A stretch of 9,757 bases of DNA, taken from assembly GCA_020351895.1 (NCBI GenBank), contig CP070672.1:1365676-1375432 (forward strand). Reading direction: 5' to 3'. The notes under the pieces are model-generated. The model was not told where the DNA came from. It made no database searches and saw only the letters and a list, made by a program, of their open reading frames with translations. Both the position numbers and the translations under genes were made by a program. Shown here piece after piece: positions 1 through 6,196 of this stretch (position 1 is its first letter; each line of letters opens with the position of its first letter). The stretch is from Thermoplasmata archaeon (lineage in GTDB: Archaea > Thermoplasmatota > Thermoplasmata > GCA-020350865).

Positions 1-42
1 ATACATGATAAAATAGTGGTTGATATTAAATGCGAATTTTGA
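1..42 (+). CDS. possible C-terminal tail of an upstream gene (partial)
   Basis: The frame starting at base 1 is open for 13 codons (IHDKIVVDIKCEF) and ends at TGA 40-42. The mix of charged and beta-type hydrophobic residues would suit a protein C-terminus, and a terminator-like hairpin follows at 95-114. The piece is far too short to recognise and could be open by chance. Confidence 0.2.
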   Translation: MHDKIVVDIKCEF

Positions 43-94
43 TCATATTCGGTGCTTCTCCCTCCGTTTATCCGTTATTCGCTTTATTTCGGTG

Positions 95-114
95 AGCATT
101 TCATAATGCTTTTT
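95..114 (+). terminator. hairpin plus T-tract, terminator-like
   Basis: AGCATT (95-100), loop TCAT, then AATGCT (105-110) form a perfect 6-bp stem that runs directly into five Ts (110-114). This is the form of an intrinsic terminator. In archaea the T-tract alone often suffices. It lies between the possible gene end at 42 and the promoter region of the gene at 204, so it would insulate the two. Confidence 0.4.
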
Positions 115-153
115 ACTGACCAAACATCACCATCCAAATAGGACCGTTTTGCC

Positions 154-162
154 CGTATAATC
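154..162 (+). promoter_or_regulatory. candidate TATA box for the 204-2184 operon
   Basis: CGTATAATC is the most TATA-like stretch at a suitable distance. A start site about 25 bases downstream (near 183-186) would leave a leader of roughly 20 bases that still carries the Shine-Dalgarno at 190-197. The match to an archaeal TATA box is only fair. Confidence 0.3.
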
Positions 163-189
163 CCTTCAATCACCTTGAAAAAATATTAT

Positions 190-197
190 GAGGTGAT
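190..197 (+). promoter_or_regulatory. Shine-Dalgarno of the small membrane protein gene
   Basis: GAGGTGAT is an extended match to the anti-Shine-Dalgarno of 16S rRNA. It lies six bases before ATG 204 and fixes that start rather than the ATG at 188 (another frame) or the ATG at 214. Confidence 0.65.
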
Positions 198-203
198 GGA
201 ATT

Positions 204-548
204 ATGGATAATATGGAAGAGACAAATAACAGATCGTGGGCCGAGAGGCTCTGGTTGATTTTTGGTGGCTTTATAGTCCTTTTCAGTTTTATGTTCCTTC
301 TGCCGCCGATATATCTTGCCTTAACAGGTAACAACCTACTAGGTGCATATATAAACGAATATTTCATTCCATTTTTGTTCACCCTGCTTCTTATTTTCAT
401 AATTCTGGTGGTGGTGTATATTTGGTGGCACATGGCCAATCAAACAAATCTGATTCGTAGATTGGACATGATAGAAGAAAAACTGGATGCTTATTATGGC
501 AGCTCAAAAAAGGCTGCCACAGCTGGCCTTGTAGATGAAGGTGAATAA
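204..548 (+). CDS. small two-helix membrane protein, unknown function
   Basis: This 114-residue protein matches no family I recognise. Two strongly hydrophobic segments are visible, about residues 17-40 and 54-77, joined by a short polar loop. The second ends in a WWHM sequence. After it comes an amphipathic charged stretch (about 80-98, with LIRRLDMIEEKL) that could form a short coiled coil, and a small acidic tail. The charge pattern favours both ends being cytoplasmic. A strong Shine-Dalgarno at 190-197 fixes the start. The last 14 bases overlap the next gene (535-2184), which argues for translational coupling and for the product acting with that larger membrane protein, perhaps as a small subunit. 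The partnership is inference from gene order only. Confidence 0.8.
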   Translation: MDNMEETNNRSWAERLWLIFGGFIVLFSFMFLLPPIYLALTGNNLLGAYINEYFIPFLFTLLLIFIILVVVYIWWHMANQTNLIRRLDMIEEKLDAYYGSSKKAATAGLVDEGE

Positions 549-2184
549 TATTTCGCTTGAAGATCATGATAGAATATCAACTGATGATAAGGATGATCCT
601 CCAAAAGCAAATGAAGGAGAAGGAAATGATGGTATAACATCATCAGAAGAGGTGGATGCTCCTCCAAAGGTAAAAGAAGGAGTAGGAAATGATGGAATAA
701 CATCATCAGAAGAAGCGGATGCTCCTCTAAAAGTAAATGAAGGAGCAGGGGAGAATGCTATAACATCATCAGAAGAAGTAGATGTTCCTCCAAAAGTAAA
801 TGAAAGAATAGGGAATGATGCTGTAAAATCATCAGAAGATGTGGATGAACATTTGAATGTAAATGAAGAAGCTGAAGATGAGGGTGTATCATTATCAGAT
901 GAGGTAGAGGAACATCTAAAATCAGATGAAGAAACAGAGATTGTAGGATTAACATCCTCAAAAGAAATAGAGGAACAACCAGGTGTAGATGAAGGAACCA
1001 CAGATAAAGAGCAGGTTGATCTTCGAAAGATGTACAAAACAAAGGCGTCGAAAATACCCAGGAAAGTTACATTGAAATACATTATAGACATAGGTCTTTT
1101 GATAACGTTTTCTACAACATTCATAACAGGTCTTATCAAATTCTCACCACTTACCAGATTCCTTGGTGTAAATCCCAGAACCTTGCCAATGTATGAAATA
1201 TCTCTTTTACACGATTACGGTGCAATTATTATGGGATTCATTATTCTCTCCCATCTTCTTTTGAACCTGAATTGGATTTCGCACATGACAAAAAGACATT
1301 TTAGGAATGTCAATAAAAAGAAATTGGCAACAAGAGCTGGTGTTCTATTTGTCGCTATAATTGTCATAGCCCTCATGTTTCAAAATCCAGCTTTTCAAAG
1401 ATTTTTGTTCGGTGCAACCGACACCGTCATTATAGATGGTATCGGTGACTTCAAGTACAATCCAGATGCGGTAGAGACCCAAAGACCTGACATATTCCAG
1501 GAGGGAAAGTTCTCCATATTCGACATCATGGTTCATCTGAACAATACAGGTAAAATTCGTCTGAATTATCATTTCAGCCAGGAAATGAACACACATGTGA
1601 TAGAGAGCATAAATGGTAAGGAAAACTGGTGGTACGAGGCGTACTATGACGGAGGGTGGCCCGAGAATAACGTATTCAGGATGGATCACTATCCCTACAA
1701 AGAGAAGATATACATTAGGTTCTACAGAGTGAGTGAGGGATTGATCGACAAGATTCACAACACATTCAGGGATGAAATTGCTAGAATAAAGCTGAACAAA
1801 GGAGCCATAATAATACCCACCGTAATAATTGACGGACGGGACAGCAATCACAGATTCGAGAATGTCGTGATAACACCCCATAATTTAAGAAATGATATGT
1901 TCCAGAACGGGACAATAACTGCCATAGATGTGATAATGACACTTGGAGAAGAGGGCTTAATATCCTATGATCTTCAGTGGTACTCCGACATAGGGACAGC
2001 CGAGGTGAAGAACTACTTTGTGGAGCGAATCAATGAGGACAAGAGTCATGACAGATGCGGGTTCGTATACGAGGCAGGATCGAACCAATTCCATGGATTC
2101 ACCGGGAATCATATCCATGTCCCTTCCGATATCAGGGTGATCAACTCCCCTGAGTACGTGGAATATTTCTGGATATGCATCTGA
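535..2184 (+). CDS. DUF4405-like membrane protein with acidic repeat tail and duplicated external domain
   Basis: This 549-residue protein has three parts. Residues 1-165 are hydrophilic and acidic and built of a 21-residue repeat. Residues 182-282 hold three helices (about 182-203, 224-248, 268-282). The second has H226-DYG and H240 followed by LLLNLNW, which resembles the DUF4405 (flavinylation-associated cytochrome) helix pattern HDxxG-H-NW. H226 and H240 are candidate haem ligands. Positive charges before helix 1 and between helices 2 and 3 place the N-terminal tail inside and the C-terminal part outside. Residues about 297-549 contain two related copies (TVIIDG at 297 and 429, followed in each by FQxG and a D(I/V)(M/I) helix) that loosely resemble DUF4430-type folds. 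ATG 535 has no Shine-Dalgarno of its own and overlaps the preceding gene by 14 bases, so coupled translation is likely. Electron transfer is inferred from family resemblance; the exact role is unknown. Confidence 0.8.
   Translation: MKVNNISLEDHDRISTDDKDDPPKANEGEGNDGITSSEEVDAPPKVKEGVGNDGITSSEEADAPLKVNEGAGENAITSSEEVDVPPKVNERIGNDAVKSSEDVDEHLNVNEEAEDEGVSLSDEVEEHLKSDEETEIVGLTSSKEIEEQPGVDEGTTDKEQVDLRKMYKTKASKIPRKVTLKYIIDIGLLITFSTTFITGLIKFSPLTRFLGVNPRTLPMYEISLLHDYGAIIMGFIILSHLLLNLNWISHMTKRHFRNVNKKKLATRAGVLFVAIIVIALMFQNPAFQRFLFGATDTVIIDGIGDFKYNPDAVETQRPDIFQEGKFSIFDIMVHLNNTGKIRLNYHFSQEMNTHVIESINGKENWWYEAYYDGGWPENNVFRMDHYPYKEKIYIRFYRVSEGLIDKIHNTFRDEIARIKLNKGAIIIPTVIIDGRDSNHRFENVVITPHNLRNDMFQNGTITAIDVIMTLGEEGLISYDLQWYSDIGTAEVKNYFVERINEDKSHDRCGFVYEAGSNQFHGFTGNHIHVPSDIRVINSPEYVEYFWICI
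592..1017 (+). repeat. 63-bp in-frame tandem repeat (21-residue acidic repeat)
   Basis: Six full units start at 592, 655, 718, 781, 844 and 907, with a partial seventh from 970. Each encodes a version of D-x-P-P-K-V-N-E-G-x-G-N-D-G-I-T-S-S-E-E-V. Units 1-4 are close copies (the run ATAACATCATCAGAAGA recurs). Units 5-7 have drifted, with PP changed to HL or QP and more Glu. The gradient suggests the array grew by duplication at its 5' part and decays toward the membrane core. Repeat number probably varies between strains. Confidence 0.9.
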
Positions 2185-2205
2185 TTCTTTTAGAATTTAC
2201 TTCTG

Positions 2206-4119
2206 TTATTCCTTCTTTTGGTAGTATTCATACTCGATATTCAATTCCCACCTATTACTATTATCAGGATTGTCCTGAGCTCCAGCGGAAGGTCGCCATA
2301 GCACCTGGTCACCGCAGTAGTCGCATGTGATGGTTATATTGTATAAACCGGTTCCGTTGAGGAACGGATCCTTGTAAGGAGTATAGGGGATGGTGATAGT
2401 AATTGAGCCTTGACCTCCTTGTGGATTTGCTCCAGACTCCGGACCGTGGCTTTCCCCATCGGGACTATCTACTTCTATTGTGAATCCATCTGGCTGATTT
2501 TCATGTCGGGAATCATCATTGGGTTCATCTTCCCATGTTAGGGTGAAGGTAATGGAGTTGATATTTTCCTCTTCTATTTCCCGAGATACAATGATACTAT
2601 CCTCTTCGTTTAATTCGCCTGAGAGCGTGATTGGATCGCCTGTTATAAGGTCATAATCCTCGGTCCAGTCTATTTCGGGCACCTCTTCCTCTTCTTCCGG
2701 AGGATAGAATGTAAGGGTTCCCATGCTGAAGGTTGAAAAAAGAACTATTGGAATCAATATGATACATACGATCACAGAGAGTTTACTATCAAAGATTTGA
2801 AATAAGATTGGTTCTTTATAATCAGAGGGAATTTCAGATTCTGCATCGATTCCCTCTTCCATTTCTTTTATTCTTTTAGCCCTTTCAATGATGTCTTGGC
2901 CCCAAGTCCAATAATAAATAACAAATGTAATAAGTAAAATGAGTCCAAATGATAAAAGGATACCATAAAAGAAATGGGGCCTCTCAAGCTGCACTGCAAC
3001 AAAATTTGCAATCAAGCTGAAAGCAAATGTACCTCCTAAAAGAACTACCATGTACGATATAAAATTGCAGCCCACATATTCAGATACCTTTTCTTTTGTT
3101 GCCAATTTTGACACGAATGCCATGTAACCTGGAGCAACAATGAATTCACCAATGGACGCAACAACTATACCAAGTATGACAAATGTCCATTGTAATGTGA
3201 AACCAATTATTGCCAAACCAAATAGATAGATCATTATTCCAGTTAAAACCACCCTCATGGACTCGATCTTTTCAATGTATTTGGCCAAGGGAATGCCAAG
3301 GGCAATTATTGTGAATGGATTGAATACGCCCAATAACATAACGTCGAACCAACCAGGAAGACGCCTGAAGCCAAACAGTATGGTGGGCATGGCATTAAGA
3401 AACGATGAATAGAGTGCCCAAAATCCACCAATTAGAAACACCATTACCACGAATTTTTTATCCTTCATGGCAATTTTGATGTTATTCACTGCATCTGCAA
3501 CAGTCTTTACTTTTCCACTTCTTGGGACCTCCTCAAATACCATAATGGCTGTAAAAATATTGATGCTGACCAAGACTCCACCGCAAAGGAATATTATGTG
3601 ATATGTTGACTGCTGAATTACACCTAAAAAGATTACAATAACGAATATAGATGGAATTGCGAAAGCGGCTAGATTGACGAACCAGTAATATATTGCATAG
3701 GCAAGATTCCTATCCTCAGATGATGTGCATTTAGCAACTGTTGCAGATATAAGTGGTTTATAGGATCCAATTCCAATGCCCACAGCAATAACTGCAAGAA
3801 TCATGGTTGCAGTGTTGAAGGCAAATGAGAGAAACACGTAAGCAAAGGTAAGGAAGATGAATGCAAAAATAATTTGTCTTTTATAACCGACTCTTTCGGC
3901 AAGAGCACCTGTAAGTATTGGTAATCCATATTGAAACGGGTACATGAAAGCGGTGATCATAAGGCCCAACCATATTGGGACTCCAACATTCCATATGGCA
4001 TGAACGACTATGATGGGCATCATGGAATAGTATGCTCCTCTTTCCATAACCTCAAAGGTCTGCACGACCCAGAAGACCCTTGGGAACTTTGAGAGGGATT
4101 GGAGTTTATCTTTGAGCAT
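2206..4119 (-). CDS. POT/PTR2-like MFS transporter with extracellular C-terminal domain
   Basis: This is a proton-coupled oligopeptide-type carrier of 637 residues, counted from ATG 4119. Family marks are the ExxERxxYY motif in helix 1 (E23, E26, R27, Y30, Y31), an MFS motif A loop (G71-ALAERVGYKR), Lys121 in helix 4 (SYKP) and Glu325 in a GEFxxxPxxxAF sequence like the POT helix-10 motif. The acidic residue usual in helix 7 (FWxxxEQ) is replaced: here FWALYSS with S238-S239. After twelve helices and a cytoplasmic linker there is a further helix (about 447-468). A tail of about 170 residues follows, acidic and Ser/Thr-rich with beta-type strands and a CxxC pair (C599, C602), predicted outside. 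A TTG at 4125 is also in frame, but GGTGA at 4127-4131 is spaced correctly only for ATG 4119. Peptides are the likely substrate; this is family inference. The gene converges with 535-2184 and diverges from hyuA. Confidence 0.85.
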   Translation of the reverse strand: MLKDKLQSLSKFPRVFWVVQTFEVMERGAYYSMMPIIVVHAIWNVGVPIWLGLMITAFMYPFQYGLPILTGALAERVGYKRQIIFAFIFLTFAYVFLSFAFNTATMILAVIAVGIGIGSYKPLISATVAKCTSSEDRNLAYAIYYWFVNLAAFAIPSIFVIVIFLGVIQQSTYHIIFLCGGVLVSINIFTAIMVFEEVPRSGKVKTVADAVNNIKIAMKDKKFVVMVFLIGGFWALYSSFLNAMPTILFGFRRLPGWFDVMLLGVFNPFTIIALGIPLAKYIEKIESMRVVLTGIMIYLFGLAIIGFTLQWTFVILGIVVASIGEFIVAPGYMAFVSKLATKEKVSEYVGCNFISYMVVLLGGTFAFSLIANFVAVQLERPHFFYGILLSFGLILLITFVIYYWTWGQDIIERAKRIKEMEEGIDAESEIPSDYKEPILFQIFDSKLSVIVCIILIPIVLFSTFSMGTLTFYPPEEEEEVPEIDWTEDYDLITGDPITLSGELNEEDSIIVSREIEEENINSITFTLTWEDEPNDDSRHENQPDGFTIEVDSPDGESHGPESGANPQGGQGSITITIPYTPYKDPFLNGTGLYNITITCDYCGDQVLWRPSAGAQDNPDNSNRWELNIEYEYYQKKE

Positions 4120-4126
4120 CCGCAAT

Positions 4127-4131
4127 TCACC
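4127..4131 (-). promoter_or_regulatory. Shine-Dalgarno deciding the transporter start
   Basis: On the minus strand GGTGA lies seven bases before ATG 4119 but only one base before the alternative TTG at 4125. The spacing selects ATG 4119. Confidence 0.55.
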
Positions 4132-4158
4132 AGGATAAGTGGGTGTATGGCCCCTTCC

Positions 4159-4168
4159 ATATTTAAAA
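4159..4168 (-). promoter_or_regulatory. candidate TATA box of the transporter gene
   Basis: Read on the minus strand, TTTTAAATAT lies about 45 bases before ATG 4119. A start site about 25 bases downstream would give a leader of roughly 20 bases containing GGTGA. The core is nearly palindromic, so it could also drive the divergent hyuA, but that leader would be about 70 bases long. I see no better TATA box for hyuA in 4170-4258. Confidence 0.4.
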
Positions 4169-4258
4169 GATGTTTAATATGAGGATGTCTGTATTTTAGG
4201 TTCAATTAGCAATCAAAATCTATTTCTACCTACTTTTCACGTACAGTTGCGATAGAAT

Positions 4259-6196
4259 ATGCATATGAGTACAGATATAGGAGGGACATTCACAGACTTC
4301 GTTGTTCTAAAAAAAGGCGAGCTTACGACATTCAAGCTACCTTCCACACCTCAAAATCCGAGTCTGGCTGTGAAGGGGGGATTTCGTAGGCTAAGACCAA
4401 AAGTACTATCCCACGGAACCACTGTTGCCACAAATGCTGTTTTGGAGCGTAAAGGTGCAAGATGTGCCCTGATCACCACCAAAGGTTTCAAGGACATTCT
4501 CACAATAGCCAGGCAGAAGAGGCCGAGCCTTTATGATTTCGAAAGTGTTAGAGCCGAGTCGTACGTACCAAGAGATCTTTGTTACGAGGTTGATGAAAGA
4601 ATTACGGCAGAGGGTGAGGTTCTAAGAGAATTGAAGGAAGAGGAAATAACAAAACTCAAGGAGCAACTAAAAGGAGAAAAAATCGAATCAGTGGCTGTTT
4701 CCCTCCTGTTTTCGTTTTTAAAACCCAAGCACGAGATTCAAATCGCAGAAGTTCTTGGGGACTGGCCCCTTTCTCTTTCCTCAGAAGTCCTACCCGAATT
4801 TCGGGAATACGAGCGCACTTCCACAACTGTTTTGGATGCATATGTAAAACCCATTGTATCCAGATACATCTCTGAGATAGAGGAGGCCTTTGGGGATAGA
4901 TTCTATATAATGCAGTCAAATGGTGGGGTGGCAACATCCAATGTGGCAAGAGAAAAACCGATTAACGTGCTTCTATCAGGACCTGCAGGAGGTGTTTCTG
5001 CAACCCGGTATCTTGGAGAGATAACGGGAATAGAGAATCTGATATCCTTTGACATGGGGGGAACCAGTTGTGATATATCATTGATTCTGAAATCGCAGTT
5101 ATTGTGGTCCTCCGAGGGTGAAATCGCCGGTGTGCCTGTAAGGGTGCCAATGCTGGATATACACACAATCGGTGCAGGTGGAGGGAGCATTGTTCATCTG
5201 GATGAAGGCGGTGCCTTGAGGGTGGGACCAGAGAGTGCAGGAGCCGAGCCAGGACCCATTTGCTATGATAAGGGCGGGGATAAAATCACTGTTACAGACA
5301 TAAATCTCCTTGCAGGTTATCTTGGGGAGGAAGGGCTTATTGGCGGGGATATGCCCTTGAAAAGAAAGCCCGCAAAAAAGAAGATATCTGAGCTTGCCAA
5401 GGAACTTAAAATGGACCTTAAAGATACGATTTTGGGGGCCCAGAGGGTGGTAAACTCCAACATGATCAGGGCCATGAGACTGACACTAGCCAAAAGAGGG
5501 GAGGATCCCAGGGACTTTGCCTTGGTTGCTTTCGGCGGCTCGGGACCCATGCACGCCTGTTCTCTTGCAAAGGAGCTGGGAATAAAAAAGGTTCTGGTTC
5601 CATTCATGCCTGGAGCCTTTTCAGCATACGGTATATTGGTATCTGATATCAGATCCAGCTACAGTAAAAGCCTTCTTACTTCTTTGGATGATTCAGGAAA
5701 GAAGATCAAAGATACCATAAATGAGCTGAAAGAGATTGCATTCGCAGATTTGGAAAAACAGGGTATTTCTAGCAAGGATGCGTCTTTTCTTTCTTCCCTT
5801 GATCTCAGGTACAAAGGCCAGAGTTACGAGATAAATGTCGCGTTTGGGAGGGATGTCACTTCAGCATTCCACAAGAAGCACAAACAGCTTTTTGGCTACG
5901 CCATGCCAAATGAGCCTTTGGAGCTTGTGAATATAAGACTTCTCGCTGTACATGGACGAGATAGACCTCTTCCGAGAATAGGTAATGCAGGAAAAAACAA
6001 GCCTAAAGGAGAAAGAGAGGTGCATTTTTTTGATGGCTCTAGAAAAGTCAAGGTTTTTTTGAGAGAGAATCTATCCCCTGGTTTCGAGGGCCTTGGACCG
6101 ATTATTGTGGAAGAGCACACCTCAACCACGGTAATACCTCCTAATGTTCAATACAAAATAGACAAATATGGTGTGATACAAATGGAGGTGGATTAG
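4259..6196 (+). CDS. hyuA: hydantoinase/oxoprolinase family subunit A (HyuA-like)
   Basis: This 645-residue protein is a clear HyuA: an ASKHA-fold ATP-binding subunit of the hydantoinase/5-oxoprolinase/acetone carboxylase family. Visible motifs are DIGGTFTD (6-13, first phosphate loop), HGTTVATNA (52-60), SNGG (220-223), LSGPAGG (239-245), DMGGTSCD (265-272, second phosphate loop), DIHTIGAGGGS (300-310), GPESAGAEPGP (323-333) and FGGSGPMHA (425-433). Length is normal for a free-standing A subunit. The family couples ATP hydrolysis to opening a cyclic amide or to carboxylation; members differ in substrate and sequence does not settle which applies. ATG 4259 has no Shine-Dalgarno and an in-frame TAG at 4253 blocks extension, so translation is probably leaderless or from ATG 4265. 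It is followed directly, in the same frame, by hyuB. The divergent peptide-type carrier suggests a role in using peptides or cyclic amino-acid derivatives. Confidence 0.92.
   Translation: MHMSTDIGGTFTDFVVLKKGELTTFKLPSTPQNPSLAVKGGFRRLRPKVLSHGTTVATNAVLERKGARCALITTKGFKDILTIARQKRPSLYDFESVRAESYVPRDLCYEVDERITAEGEVLRELKEEEITKLKEQLKGEKIESVAVSLLFSFLKPKHEIQIAEVLGDWPLSLSSEVLPEFREYERTSTTVLDAYVKPIVSRYISEIEEAFGDRFYIMQSNGGVATSNVAREKPINVLLSGPAGGVSATRYLGEITGIENLISFDMGGTSCDISLILKSQLLWSSEGEIAGVPVRVPMLDIHTIGAGGGSIVHLDEGGALRVGPESAGAEPGPICYDKGGDKITVTDINLLAGYLGEEGLIGGDMPLKRKPAKKKISELAKELKMDLKDTILGAQRVVNSNMIRAMRLTLAKRGEDPRDFALVAFGGSGPMHACSLAKELGIKKVLVPFMPGAFSAYGILVSDIRSSYSKSLLTSLDDSGKKIKDTINELKEIAFADLEKQGISSKDASFLSSLDLRYKGQSYEINVAFGRDVTSAFHKKHKQLFGYAMPNEPLELVNIRLLAVHGRDRPLPRIGNAGKNKPKGEREVHFFDGSRKVKVFLRENLSPGFEGLGPIIVEEHTSTTVIPPNVQYKIDKYGVIQMEVD
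6184..6190 (+). promoter_or_regulatory. strong Shine-Dalgarno for hyuB inside the end of hyuA
   Basis: GGAGGTG lies six bases before CTG 6197 and 30 bases before ATG 6221. Only the CTG has workable spacing, and it begins the conserved DPV-LEI N-terminus of HyuB. The motif is coded within the last residues of hyuA (EVD). Confidence 0.7.

Noticed and set aside
592..1017. CRISPR-like periodic repeats
   Set aside because: The period is an exact multiple of three with no distinct spacers, and the units translate to one continuous 21-residue repeat within a gene.
564..1139. Antisense open frame of 191 residues, Ser/Pro/Phe-rich, and two more antisense frames over the same region
   Set aside because: They are mirror images of the 63-bp repeat; the periodic composition keeps several frames open. 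No start signal is evident and the sense frame has membrane helices and recognisable domains.
1345..1881. Antisense open frame of 178 residues
   Set aside because: It lies wholly opposite the external domain of the DUF4405-like protein, whose internal duplication supports the plus strand. It resembles no family.
2184..2206. Bidirectional terminator between the convergent genes
   Set aside because: ATTCT-TTT-AGAAT gives only a 5-bp AT-poor-stability stem and short T-runs; the 21-base gap is T-rich but the signal is too weak to annotate.
4113..4131. TTG 4125 as the transporter start
   Set aside because: The Shine-Dalgarno GGTGA is one base from TTG 4125, too close, but seven bases from ATG 4119.
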